Part shown: piece by piece, positions 9,879-25,400 of the stretch
Numbering within the stretch: the first letter of the stretch is position 1
How the letters are laid out: the number at the start of each line of letters is the position of its first letter
Assembly (NCBI RefSeq): GCF_035594125.1
Contig: NC_087197.1
Span: forward strand, 6,877,852-6,941,851
Reading direction: 5' to 3'
From: Scylla paramamosain
Taxonomy: Eukaryota > Arthropoda > Malacostraca > Decapoda > Portunidae
Length of the DNA: 64,000 nt
Notes under the pieces: generated by a model
What the model was told of the DNA's origin: nothing
What the model saw: only the letters and a program-made list of their open reading frames with translations
The model's database searches: none
Program-made: the position numbers and the translations under genes

Positions 9879-12007
9879 CCAAAACGCGAAAACGCGTTAA
9901 TAGCACTCTGTATGGAGAAACAGAACAACATTATATAAATCTGTTTCGAGTGTATTTCACATTGTTAGAAACCAAAACGTCAAATGTTTACAAAAAGATC
10001 ATTATATGGAGAAATGAAGCGACATTACTAGAAACGTGTCTTTTGAGTGTTTTTAAGCGTATTAAGGAAAAAAACGCTAAAAAGACATATATATCATCCT
10101 ATATGGAGATACAAAACATCACAAAAAACGTGTCATTTGAGTGTTTTTGAACTTTTTACGTACCAAAACGCTAAAATCGTATGCAAAACCTCATTTATGA
10201 AGAAAGAGAATAACATCACCAAAAATAAGTATTTTACATTCTTTTTATTTTGTTATGTAGAAAGCCCTAAATGCATTCAAAGTACTCTAAATGGGAAACA
10301 AAAAGACATAACGAGAAATGTGTCTTATGAGTGTTTTTGAGCTTCTTAGTTACCAGATTGTGAAAAGGCGCTAAAAGCACTCTATATGGAGAAACAGTAC
10401 AACATTACTATAAAAGTGTATTTCGAGTGTTTTTAACATTGTTGGGTACCAAAACGCCATAATGTATTCGAATCCCCTTATACTCGTATTTCACACTGTT
10501 AGATACCAAAACGCCAAAATGAATGGAAAGCACCCTATATGTGGAAAAGAAACGACATGTATTTGTCTTTTGATTTTCTGAGTGTTAGCCATCAAAACGC
10601 TAAAAAAGCATGGAAAGCACCCTATATGGGAAACAAAACAACATTACCAAAAACGTCTGTTTTTAAGGTACTTACATATCAAAACACTAAAATGCATGTA
10701 AAACACCTTTACAGGGAAATAAAATAACTTTACCAAAAACAAGTATTTTCAGTATTTTTGAGCTTTTTACGTAGAAAAACGAAAAAATGTTTGGGAAGTA
10801 TCATATAAGGGGAAACGAAAAGACATTACGAGGAAAGTGTACTGTGTATTTTGAGCTTCCTAAGTACCAAAACGGTAAAACGCATCAGTAGCAACCTATA
10901 TGGAAAAACAGAACAACATTAACAAAAACGTGTATTCTGAGTGATTTTCAAATTGTTATGTAGCAATACGCCGAAATGCATCTGAAGCCATTTATATATG
11001 GAAATGAAACGAAATTACAAGAAACGTATCTTTTATTTTATTTATTTATTTTTTTTTTAAGCGTTGCAGATACCAAACCGGTAAACTCTGTGATCACCCT
11101 ATAAGGAAATATAAAACAACATTATGAAAAAAAAGTGTCCTTTGAGTGTTTTTAAACTTCTTTTTTTACCAAAACGCTAAAACGCATAGAAAACTCTTTT
11201 TATGGTGAAAAAATAATATTTCCAAAAACAAACATTTTGAGTGTTTTTTAACTTGTTACGTAAGAAAACACCAAAATGCATGGAAAGTACCCTATATCGG
11301 GAAACAAAAATTCATTTAGAGAAACGAGTATTATGAGTCTTTTTCAGATTCTTAAATACCAAATCGCGGAAACACTTTAATAGATATTCATAGGGAGAAA
11401 CAGAACAACATTAACAAAAACCTGTATTGTGAGTGTTTTCCAGATTGGTAGATACCATAACGCTAAAATGCATGGAAAGTCTTTTATATAGAAAAGGAAA
11501 CGAAACTTCAAGTAACGTGTTGAGTTTTAATGAGCGTGCTTAGCACCAAAACGCTAAAAAGTATAGAAAGCACCTTATATGAAAAAACAAATCAATATTA
11601 CCAAAAACGTCTCTTTACAGTGTTTTGAGCTACATAATTATGAGTATGTACCAAATCGCTAAAACGTATGAAAAACACTCTTTATAAATAAAATTACATT
11701 ACCAAAAACAACTATTTTAAGTTATTTATTTATTTATTTATTTTTTTTTTTGTAGCCTGTTATTGACGAAAACGCTTAAAAGCATGGAAAGCACTTTATA
11801 TGGGAAAACAAAACATTACAAAAAAGCGTCTTTTGACTTTTTTGAGCTACTTACGTACCAAAAAGCTAAAACGCACAGAAAATAACGTTTATAGGTTTTA
11901 AAACGGTAAAATGCACGAATAGAACTATATGAAGAAACAGCACATTACCAAAATTGTGTATTATGAGTGTTTTTCACGTTGTTAGGTATCAAAACGCCAA
12001 AATATAT

Positions 12008-12727
<720 letters not shown>

Positions 12728-12986
12728 GAAGCGAAACGAAATTACAAGAAACGTATATTTTGAGTGTTTTTGTGCATGTTAGAGACGAAAATGCTTTAAA
12801 GGACCTCATATGGGAACATGAAATATTACCAAAAACATCTCTTTTCAATGTTTTTCTACTAACGTACCAAGACGTTAAAACGTATGCAAGACACCTTTTA
12901 CGGAGAATAATATTACCAAAAAGAAGTATTTCGATTTTTTTTTTTTTTTAGCTTATGTACATTAACGCAAAATGTATGGAAAGTAC

Positions 12987-13091
12987 GTAACAGAAGTGAA
13001 GTAGAACATGAATCAATTCACTATATATCTCATCAGAAACACATAAGCCACATCAGAAAATCATTGGTTGGGTGAAACTGAAAAATTGTCC
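12987..13091. mobile_element. 105-bp insertion with 8-bp target duplication
   Basis: A non-satellite segment within a monomer is flanked by GAAAGTAC at 12979-12986 and 13092-13099. An 8-bp duplication suits the hAT superfamily, but I see no convincing terminal inverted repeat. The interior has the word CATCAGAAA twice. Confidence 0.55.
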
Positions 13092-14222
13092 GAAAGTACT
13101 CTATATGAAGAAAGGAAATGATATTACGAAAGACGTACATTATGATTATTTTTGGGCTTCTTAGGCATCAAAACGCTAAAACGCATGAATAGTAATCTAT
13201 ATGGAGAAACAGAACATTACCAAAAAACGTTTTCATATTGTTAGGCACCAAAACTCCAAAATTAATGGAAAGCGCTCTATAAAGCGAAAAAAAATTTATT
13301 TATTTATTTTTTTCTGAAATGTGTCTTTTGAGTGTTTTTCAGCGAGTTAGCACAATAATGGTAAAAATCATGTAAAGCACTTTATCTAGGAAATTAAACA
13401 TGACTTGAAACTAGTATTTTCAGTGTTTTTTGAGCTACTATTTACTAAAACGGTAAAACGCATACAAAATACCCTTTATGGAAAAACACAGTAACTTTAG
13501 CAAAAACGTGTATTTTATGTGTTTTGAGCGTGTTACGTACAAACACCCAAAATGCATGGACAGTACCCTATATGAAAAAGGAAATTATATTATGAGACAT
13601 ATATTATGAGTGTTTTTGAACTTCTTACGTACCAAAACGACAAAATGCTTGAATAGCACTCCATATAAAGAAACAGGACAACATTACGAAAAACGTTTAT
13701 TTTGAGTTTTTTTTTTCACATTGTTAGGTGTGAAAACAACAAAATGCAAGCAAATCACCCTCTACCGAAAACGGAACGACATATTCAGAAACATGTATTT
13801 AGTGTGTTTATGGATGTGATAGGCACCAAAGCGCTAAAAAACATGGAAACTCCCTTTATGAGAAAACAAAATAATTTTATAAAAAACGTGTATTTTGAGT
13901 GTTTTTGAGCTTCGTACGTACAAAAACGCTAAGATGCATAAAAAAATCTTTTATGGAGAAACAATATAACATTTCCAAAACAAGCATTTTGATTTTTTTT
14001 TTTAGTTTATGTAGAAAAAAGTAAAAATGCATTCAAAATACCCTATATAGGAAAACGATAAGACATTACGAGAAACGTGTATTAGGTTTTTGAGCTTTGT
14101 ACCAAAACGACAAAAAGCATGAATGACATTCTATATGGAAAAACAGAACAACACTACCAAAAACATGAATTTTTAATGTGTTGCATATTGTTAGGTACCC
14201 AAACGCAAAAATGCATCCAAAG

Positions 14223-14613
14223 TGTTCCTCCCACACAAGTCCCATAGGAGGAGAAACCGGTGAAAATAACTCGCGAGGTGGAGCAACACATGGGGGCTAT
14301 CAAACAGCTCGAGTCTCCTGGTGTACTGAGTTTAATAACAGCGGTGAACCCAAACATCTGTTTCGCCTGCCGACGTGGCAAAGCCGCAGGCAACAATGAC
14401 GTGTCAGGCACAGCTTATTTGTGCACCGACCTATGAACAAACATATAATTTATACCCAAATTAATGTAAATTCATATATAATAGTAAATCAAATATCAAC
14501 ACCCTTTAAAGTCTCAATACAAATAATCTTGGTAATCCCATTCTCCCTCACAAACCGAGTGAACCAAGTTCGAACCCCTGGCGTCAACATCATTCAAACC
14601 CCTGGCGCCAACA
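14223..14613. mobile_element. Solo LTR in the satellite
   Basis: A 391-bp insert begins TGTTCC and ends CCAACA (TG...CA with TGTT/AACA inverted termini). It is flanked by a 5-bp target duplication CAAAG at 14218-14222 and 14614-14618. Its removal restores the satellite monomer. There is no coding sequence, as expected of a recombined solo LTR. Two copies of AACCCCTGGCG-CAACA-like sequence lie near its end. The family is not identified. Confidence 0.72.
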
Positions 14614-17600
14614 CAAAGAACCATATATTGGGAAATGTAACGAAATTTACTGAAACGTGTTTTGAGTGTAGGTGAGCGTGCTAGGTACCAAAACGCCAAA
14701 AAGTATGGAAAGCACCTTGTATTGGAATATAAAATATTAATAAAAACTTTTTTTTTCCTTTTCTTTTCAGCTTTTTACCTACCAAAACGTTAAAATACAT
14801 GAAAAGCACTCTTTATAGAGAAACAGAATAACATTACAAATAACAAGTTTTTAAGTGTTTTTGAGCTTGGTACGTACAAAAACCGCACAAAGCATGCAAA
14901 ATTCTCTAAATGTTTAAACGAAAGGACATTGCGAGATAAGTGTATTATTGGTGTTTTTGACCTTCTTAGGTTAAAAAACGCTAAAACGCATGTGTAACAC
15001 TTTATACGGAGAAACAGAGCAACATTACCAAAATCGTGTATTTTGAGTGTATTTCAAAATCTTAGGTAACAAAAAGGCAAAAATGCAAGGAAAACTCCCT
15101 TTATGCGGAGTGTCTTGAACTTGTTACGTAAAAAAACGCCAAAATGAATGGAAAGAACCTTATATGGGAAAACGAAAGAACATTACGAGAAACGTGTAAT
15201 GTGATCGTTTTTGAGATTCTTAGGTACCAAAACGCTAAAACCCATGCATATCACTCTATATGGGAAAATAGAACATTACCAAAACGTGTATTTTCAGTGT
15301 ATTTCACATTGTTAGGTACCAAAACGCCAAAATGCAAGGAAAGCAGCCTATATGTGGAAAAGGAACAACATTTCCAGAAACGTGACTTTTGAGGGTATAT
15401 GAGCCTGTTAGGTACCAAAATGTTAAAAAGCATGGAAAGAACTTTATGTGGGAAAATAAAACATTTCCAAAAACATGTCTTCTGAGAGTTTTTGATCTAC
15501 TTACATCCGAAAACGGTAAAACGCATGCAAAACACTCTTTACGAAGAAGCACAATAACTTTACCAAAGACGAGTATTATTTTATTATTATTATTTTATTT
15601 GTTATTTTATTTTATTTTATTATTTTTATTATTTTTATTATTGAAATTGTTAGGTACGAAAAGCCCAAAGTGCATGCAAAGCCTCCTATTTCGGAAAAAA
15701 AAAAAAAAATAATTGACATCACCCGAAACGTGTCTTTTCAGTGTTTCTGACCGTGTTAGGCACCAAAACGCTAAAACGAATTTAATTCACTCTATATATA
15801 CAATATCACGAAAAACGTGTTTTTAAGGGTTTTTTAACTTGTTTCGTAGGAAAATGCTCAAAATCATACAAAACACACTTAAAGGAAAAACAGAAGAAAA
15901 AAACATTGCTAAAAATGTGTATTTTTAATGTTTTTAATATTGTTAGACATCAAAACGCAAAAATATGGGAAGAGGGAACGGCATTACCAGAAACGTGTAT
16001 GTTGAGTGTTTTGAGAATATTAGGCACCAACACGCCAAAAGTTATGGAAATCATCCTATATGGAAATATAAACCAACATTACCATAAACGTGTCTTTTAA
16101 GTGTCTTGAATTTCTTATGTACCAAGACGTTAAACTAGATGGAAAACACCCTTTTATAAACATAATAAAATTACTAAAAACAAGCATTTTGAGTGTTTTT
16201 GAGCTAGTTACGTACAAAAACGTCAAAATGCATGCAAAATATGGAGAAACGCAAAGATATTAAGAGAAACGAGTATTATTATTAATGTTTTTGAGCTTCT
16301 TTTGTACCAAAACGTTAAAACGCCTGAATAGCACTATATATAGAGAAACATAATAATATTACCAAAACGTGAATCATCAGTGTATTTTACATTGTTAGAT
16401 ACCAAAATGCCAAACATATGCGAATCACCATATATTAGAAAAGAAATGACATTTAAACGTGTCCAATGAGTATTTATGAGGGTATTAGACACCAAAACAC
16501 TAAAAAGGCATGGAAAGCATCCTATAGGGGAAAATATTAACATTAAAGTAACATTACTAAAAAATGTCTCTTTTCAGTCTTTTCGAACTACTTACTTTCC
16601 AAGATGCCAAAACGGATGCAAAACACACTTTATGGATAAAGTGAATAATATTACCAAAAAAAAAAACAATTTTCAATTTGTTTAGCTTCATACGTACAAA
16701 AACACCAAATACATGGAAAGTACACTATATGGGGAAGCGAAAGAACTTTACGAGAAACGTGTATTATGAGTTTTTTTTTTTTTTTTTAGCTTCTCAGGTA
16801 CCAAAACGCTAAAAAACATAAACAAATTCTATATGGAGAAATAAAACATTATTAAAAACGTGTATTTTCATTATATTTCATAGTTAGGCACCAAAATACG
16901 CCAAAATGCATGGAATACGCTATATATGGGGAAAGGAAACGAGATTTCCAGAAACATATATTTTGAATGTTTATGAGCGTCCTAGTCTCCAAAACGCTAA
17001 AAAAAAAAAAAAAAAAAACATAGAAAGCATCTGTTTGGGAGTAGAAAACAACTTTACGAAAAACACATTTTTTGAGTGTTTTCATCTACTTATGTAATAA
17101 AACGCTAAAACGTATGCACTGCTTTCTTTATAGAAAACAGAATAACTAAAAAAAAAGAGTGTTTTTCAGCTTCATACGTAGAAAAACTTCATAATGTATG
17201 GAAAGTACAATGTATGGGGGAACGAAAAGGCATTACGAAAAATGTATATTAAGCTTTTTTTTTTTTTTTTAGCTTCTTAGGTACTGAAACGTTAACACAA
17301 ATGAATAGAACTCCATATGGAAAAACAGAACAACATTATCAAAAACATGTATTTTGAGTATTTCACATTGTTACGTGCCATAACGCTAGAATGCATGCAA
17401 AACACCCTCTACTGGGAGTGGAAACATTTCCCAAAATACTTCTTTTAAGTGTTTATCAGCGTGATAGGAATCGAATCGCTTAAAAGCACGGAAAAAAAAA
17501 AAATTTATACGGGAAAGAAAAAAAAAATCAAATTACTGAAAAAGGGTCCTTTGAATGTTTTTGATTTACCTACGTACCAAAAAGCTAAAATGCACGCAAA

Positions 17601-17747
17601 ATACACATCATGGAGAAACACAATCACCTTACCAAAAAACTTTTTTTTTTTTTTAGAGTTTTGAGCTTGTTACGTAGAAAAACGCCAAAATGTATGAAAA
17701 GTACCCTATTTAGGGAAACGAAAGAACATTACTATAAACATGTATTT

Positions 17748-17937
<190 letters not shown>

Positions 17938-19511
17938 CTCCTTCTTATGTATCAAAACGTTAAAACGAATGAATAGCACTCTATATGGAGAAATAGAACA
18001 ACATTAACAAAAATGTTTATTTTGCATGCATTCAAAGCACCCTGGATGGGGAACGGAAAAGAAATTTTCAAAAATCATGTCTTTTGATTGTTGTTATGCA
18101 CCAAAACACCAAAAGGCATCGAAAAAGCCCTTTATGAAAAAAAAAAAAAAAACATTACGAAAAACGTCTCTTTTCAGTGTTTTGAGCTAATTACGTACTA
18201 AAACGAAAAAATAAAAAAAATCGCATGCAAACCAACTCTTATGGAGAAACAGGTTAACATTACCTAAAAACAAGTATTTTGAGTGTTTTTGAGGTTGTTA
18301 CGTAAAAAAACGCCGAAATGCATGCAAAGTACCCTATATAGGGAAAGGAAACAAGGTTTCCAGAAACCTGTCTAATGAGTTTTTATAAGCGTGTTAGGGA
18401 CCAAAGTGCTGAATAGCATGAAAATCTCCCTTTGGGGGAATGTAAAACAACATTACGAAAAAACGTTACAACGAAAACGCTACAATGAATGCACAGCATG
18501 TTTTATGGAAAGTAGAATAACATTACGAGAAACTAATACTTTTAGTGTTTTGATGCTGTTACGTACAAAACCGTCAAAATTCATGAAAAGTACTCCATAT
18601 GGGGAAACAAAAAGACATTACGAGAAACTTTTATTATGTGTTTTTTTTTTTAAGCTTCTTAGATACCAACACGCTAAAACGCATGAATAAAAATCTATAT
18701 GGAGAAACAGAACAATATCAGCAAAAATCGAGTATCTTCTGTGTATTTCACAATATTAGGTGCCAAAACGCCAAAATGCACGCAAAGCACCCTATATGGG
18801 GAAAGGTTTCCAGAAACGTGTTTTTTCAGTGCAAATTTTAAATTTACACTATAAATATATAAAAAAAACGTGTATTTTAAGTGTTTTTGAGCTTGTTGCG
18901 TAGAAAATGCCAAAATGCATGCAAAGTACTCTACATGGGGAAAAGAAAAGACATTACGAGAAACGGGTATTATATCAGTTTTTGAGCTTAGGTGCAAAAA
19001 TGCTAAAACGCATGAATAGCACTCTATATCGAGAAACAGAACATCATTATCAAAGACATGTCTTTTGAGTGTTTTGCGTGACATACGTACCAAAACGCTA
19101 AAACACATACAAAACACCAGTTAATGGGAAACTGAATAACATTACCAAAAACGTTTATTTTTTCAGTGTTTTTGACCTTGTTACATACAAAAACGCCAAA
19201 AAAAAAGGAAAAAAAAGTACACTATATGGAAAACGAACCGTTATTATAAGAAACGTGTATTATAAGTGATTCTGAGCTTCTTAGGTACTTGAAAATTCTA
19301 TATGGAGAAACAGAACAATATTACCAAAAACGTGTGTTTTGAGTATTTTTCAACTTGTTAGGTACCAAAACTCAAAAATGTCTGGAAAAGCACGCTCATT
19401 GATGAAAGCGAACAAACTTATTAAAAACGTCTATTGTGAGTGTCTTTGACCTCAACTGGTACCAGAACATCAAAATCCATGCAAATAACCCAATATAAGG
19501 AAACGAAAACC

Positions 19512-19652
<141 letters not shown>

Positions 19653-22333
19653 AGCATAACCAAAAACGTATATTTTGAGTTCACATTGTTAGCTACAATT
19701 ACCAAAACGCATGAAAAGCATTTTATATGGGAAAAATTGTCTTTTGAATGTTTTTGAGCTTCGTACGTAGAGAAACACTAAAACGCATCCAAAATATACT
19801 TTATGGAAAAACAGAATAATATCAGCAAAAAACGTGTATTGTGAGTGCTTATTAATTACAAAAACGGCAAAATGTATGCAAAGAACTGTATATAGTGAAA
19901 CAAAACGTATTTACCAGACGCGTGTATGAATTTAGGTAACTAAACACTAAAATACTTGAATAGTACTCTATATGTTGTAAGTGAACAGCTCCACAAAAAA
20001 AATTGTCTTTTGAGTGTTTTCACATTCTTAGGTACCAGAACGCGAAAATGAATGAAAATAACTTTTTATAGAGAAACGAATTAGCACTGCCTGAAACGTG
20101 CTTTTTCATCTTTTTTAAAGCATTTTAGGCATCAAAACGCTAAAGAAGCAAAGAAACCATTTTTTATTGGAAGACAAAAACAACATTACCTTTTTAGTCT
20201 TTTTTTTTTAGTTTCCTGTGTACCATAACGCTAAAATGAATGCAAAAAAAAACCTTTATGGCGAAACAAAATAACATTAAGTGTTATTGAGGTTTTTACG
20301 TACAAAACCGGCAAATTGCATGAAAAATACCCTGTATGGGAAAAGATACGATATTGCAAGAAACATGTATTACAAGTGTTTCTGAACTTCTTAAATAAAA
20401 CGCGTGAATAGCATTTTCTATGGAGAGAAAAGAGCAACATTGACAAATACGTTTTTTTTTTTTTTCATTTTTTTTACAATGTTATGTATCAAAACGACAA
20501 AATGCATGCAAAACGCTCTTTATGGGAAAACAAGAGGACATTACGAAAAACGTGTGCTATGAGTGTTTTGAGTTAATTAACTGCCAAAACTCTAAGATTC
20601 GTCAATAGTACCCTATATGGAGGAACAAAACAACATTATCAAAAACGTTTATCTTAAGTGTTTCTTTTTCCACATTGTTAGGTACCAAAGGAATAAAATG
20701 CATTCAAAGCACTCTATATGAGGAAACGAAACGACATTACTGGAGAGTGTTTATGAGCCTGTTAGGCATCAAAATACTATAATGCATGGAAAGCACTCTA
20801 TATTGGAATACAAAAGCACATTACGAAAAGCGTGATTTTGGAGTAGTTTTGAGCTTCTTACGTAACAAATCGCTAAAATGCATGCTAAACATCCATTCTG
20901 GAGAAACAGAGTAACATTACCAAAAATGTGTATTTATATGTTGAAACAAAATATTACAGGAAACGTGTATTTTTAAGTGTTTTTGACCTCAGGTATTAAT
21001 ATCCTCAAACGCGTTAATAGCACTCCATATATAGAAACTGAACAACATTACCAGAAAACGTGTGTTTTGGGTATTTTTCACAATGCTAAAATACCTACAA
21101 ACCACTTAATATGGAGAAAGATAACATTACCAGAGAAGTGTCTTCTCAGTGATTTAGGCAATAAAAAGCTAAAATTCATAGAAAGCACCCTATATTGCAA
21201 TACAAAACAACATTACGAAAAATGCGTCTTTTGAGTGTTTTGTATTTATGAGCTTCCTACGTATTAAAACCCAGAAAAAGAACGCAAAATCTATACAAAG
21301 CAAACAAAAAGACATTACGTAAAACGTGTATTATTATTATTATTATTATTTATTTTATTTTATTTTTTTAGATATTTAGGTGCAAAAATTCTAAAACGCA
21401 TGAATAACACACTATGTGAAGAAACAGAACAACTTTACTAAAAATGTTTATTTTGAGTGTTTTTTTTTCACTTTATTAGGTAAATCGCCAAAATACATAC
21501 AAAGCAAATGATTTGAAGAAGTAGGAAAATGCCCAAAAACGTGTATTGTGTGTTTGAGCTCGTTAGGTATTAAAACACCAAAATGCATGCAAAACCACTC
21601 TATATGGGGAAACGAAAAGACATTATGAGAGACGTGCATAATGAGTTTTTCTGAGCTTCTCAGGTTCCAAAACACAAAACACACTTGAATATCACTCTAC
21701 ATTGAAAAGCAGAACATTACAAAAAAAGTGCATTTTTTTATTTTTTTTCACATTTTTAAGTACCAAAACGTTAAAAAGCAAGCGAAATATTCTATAAAGT
21801 GAAAAAAAAGCGGCATTACCAGAAATGTGTCTTTTCAGGGTTTTGAGCTTGTTACGTACAAAAACGCCAATATTCATGTAAACAACCCTATATAAGAAAC
21901 GAAATGACATTACCAGAAACGTGTCTCTTGAGTTTCTTTGAGTGTGTTATGCACGAAAACATTTAAAGCACCCTACATTAAGATACAAATCATAACCAAA
22001 AACGTTTTTTTGTGTGTGTGTTTTTGAGTTTCCTACGTATTACAACACTAAAACGCATGCAAAAGAACCTTTTGTGGGAAACGGAATAACATTAGTAAAA
22101 ATGTGTGTTTTCAAGATTTTTGAGCTTATTAGGTAGAGAAACATCAAAATGCATGGATATTATGATGAAATAAACGATATTATCAGAAACGTGTATTATG
22201 AGTGTTTTTGAGATTTTTTGGTACCAAGAGTGAAAAAACGCGAGAATAGTATTCTATATGGTAAAAAAGAACAACTACCAAAAACGTGCATTTTGAGTTT
22301 TTTTTTTTTTTTACATTGTTAAATATCGAAAAT

Positions 22334-22456
22334 TCATCAATTTTTGACCACTGCTTTGACCCTTTTATGGGACTGGCATTTCAGTGGGCAAGTTTTTTTT
22401 TTTATTGGATTTTTGTTGCCCTTGGCCAGTGTCCTTCCTACATAAAAAAAAAAAAA
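22334..22456 (+). mobile_element. LINE 3' tail, 5'-truncated to ~120 bp
   Basis: It matches the last part of the 12008-12568 copy: TTTTTGACCACTGCTTTGAC, ACTGGCATTTCAGTGGGC, TTGCCCTTGGCCAGTGTCC. It ends in a 13-A tail and lies entirely within the satellite. Confidence 0.82.
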
Positions 22457-25400
22457 TAGATCACTGTATATAAGGAAAACGAAACGATATTATCAGAGAC
22501 GTCTTTTTAGCTTTTTCTTTTATTTTTTTTGTAGCGTTTTAGGCAACAAAACATTAAAATCCATGGAAAGCACCCTATATTAGAATACAAAACAATATTT
22601 CCAAAAAGTGTCTTTCCATTAATTGGGAGCTTCTTTCGTATCAAAATGCTAAAACGCATGTAAAAAAAAAAAGAAAAAAGAAAACACTTTATGAAAAAAC
22701 AATAACATTACCAAAAATGTTTATTTTGAGTGTTTTGAGCTTATTAGGTACAAAAGCGACAAAATGCATGCATAGTACCCTATATGGTGAAAAAACGTAA
22801 TTACCAAACGTGTGTATTATGAATATTATTGACCTTAAGTAACTAAACTCTAAAAACCGTAACGAGCACTCTGAACACTGAACACACAAAGAACGTGATT
22901 TGAATAAAATGAACAAAGTTACCAGAAAACGTGTATTGTGAGTGTGTTTGAGCACATAAGGTACTAAAACGCCAAAATGCACGCAAACCATCTTATATGG
23001 GGAAACGAAGGGACATTATGAGAAACGTATATAACGAGTGTTTTTTTGAGCTTCTCAGACACCAAAACGCTAAAACACATGAATAGCTCTCTATAACGAG
23101 AAACAGAAGATCACCAAAAACGTTATTTTTTTTTTTTTGTGTGTGTAATTCATATTGTTAGGTATCAAAACGCCAACATGCTTGTAAAGCCTCCTATATG
23201 GGAAACGAAAAGACATCACCACAAACGAGTCTTTTATGCATTTAAGAGCGAGCTCAGCAACAAAACGATAAAAAGCATGGAGAGCACACTTATTGGGAAA
23301 ACAAAACAGTATTACCAAAAACGTCTCCTTTTAGTGTTTTTAAAATGCATGAAAAAAAATCACTATGGAGAAACAGTATAAACACCAAAAAACGTGTATT
23401 TTCAGTATTTTTGAACTAGTTATGTACAGAATCGCCAAAATCAATCCAAATAGCCCTATATGGAGAAAAAAAAAAAAAAAAAAACGAGAAACGTGTATTA
23501 TGAGAGTGTGAGCTTCTTAGGTGCTAAAATGCTAAAACGAATTAATAGCACTTCATGTCGAGAAACAAAACAACATTAACAAAAAAATGTATTTTGAGTG
23601 TTTTCACACTATTATTTATCAAAACACCAAAATACATGCAAAGCTCCCTAAATGAGCAATGAAAAATTACAATTGTATTACAACGTTGTAGCCATCAAAA
23701 CCCTAAAAACCATGGAAATCGCAGCATATGTGAATACAAAACATTACGAAAAAAAAGTCTTTTGAGTGTTTTTCAACTTATTACTTACCAAAACGCTAAA
23801 ACTGATGTAAAACATCCTTTATGAAGAAAATACAATAACATTACCAAAAACAAGTATATTTAGTGTTTTGCGCTTTGTACGAACAAAAGCACTAAAATGC
23901 ATGCAAAGTACCCTGAATGGGAAAACGAGAAAACATTACAAGAAACATGTATTATGAGTGTTTCTGAGCTTCTTACAAACCGAAACGCTAAAACGTATGG
24001 ATAGCACTCTATATGGAGAAAAACAACATTAACAAAAACGTGTATTTTGAGATTGTTTCATATTGTTAGGTCATATAACGCAAAAATGCATGGAAAGCAA
24101 CCTATAAGGGGAAAAAATACATTTCCAGAAACGTTTCTTTTGAGGGCGTATGAGCGTTTTAGGCACCAAAAACACTAAAAAAAACATCAAAAGCACCCTA
24201 AATGGGAAAAGAAAACAATATTACTAAAAACTTGTCTTTTGAGTGTTTTTCAGCTACTCACGTACTAAAACGCTAAAAACGCATGCAAAAAAAAAAACAT
24301 TTATGGAGAAACATAATAACATTAAAAAAAAAAAAAGCTTTTTCAGAGTTTTTAAGCTTATTAGATACTAAAACTCAAAATCTTTATATGTAGAATGAGA
24401 ACAACATTACCAAAAACGTGTATTTTGAGTGTATTTCACATTGTTAGGAAACAAAAAGCCATAATGCATGAAAAGCACGTTATATGAAGTAAGGAAACGA
24501 GGTTTCCAAAAAACTTCACTTTTGATTGTTTATGAGCGTGCTGGCACCAAAACGCTAAAAGGTATGGAAATCACCCTGCATGAGAAAAGAAAATATTCCC
24601 AAAATTGTTACGTTTTTTAATGCTTTTGAGTTACGGAAAAACGGAAAAAAACTCGTGCAAAACACCCATAATGCAAAAACAGAATAGAATTACCAAAAAC
24701 AAGGTTTCGAGGGTTTTTGAGCTTGTTACGTAGAAAAACAAAGTGCATGGAAATTACAACTATGGGGAAACGAAAAGACATTAGCTTAAACTTGTATTAT
24801 AAGTGTTTTGAGCTTCTTAGGTACCAAAAAGATAAAACTATGAATAGCACTCTATATGTAGAAACAGAATAACATTACAAAAAACGTTTTGATCTTAGAG
24901 ACTAAAACGCATGAATAGCTCTCCAAACAGAGAAACAGAACAATACCAAAACGTGTACTTTGAGTGTATTTCACATTGTTAAGTACCAAAACGCTAAAAT
25001 GCATTCAAAGCACCCTGTAAGAGGTAAGGAAACGAAATTTCCAGAAAAGTGTATTTTGAGTAGTTATAAGCGTGCTAGGCATCTAAACGATGAAAAAAAA
25101 AAAAAGGAAAGACCTCTATATGGGAAAACAAAATATTTTAAGAAAAAAATATTCTGACCTACTTATGTATCAAAACGCAGAAAAACATGCAACTTTTTTT
25201 TTTTTTTTTGTTTCATGGGGAAACATTATGACTTTTCCAAAAATGTATATTTTGAATGTACAAAAATAACAAAATGCATAAAAACCAGTCTGTATGGGGA
25301 AACGAGAACAAGAAACGCGTATTATGAAAGCTTTTCAGCTTCTTAGTTACCAAAATGGTAAAGCGCATGAATAGCACTCTATGTTGAGAGACAACATTAC

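Noticed and set aside
14560..14613. GTTCGAACCCC, resembling a tRNA B box
   Set aside because: No cloverleaf arms or A box around it. It lies at the end of a solo LTR.
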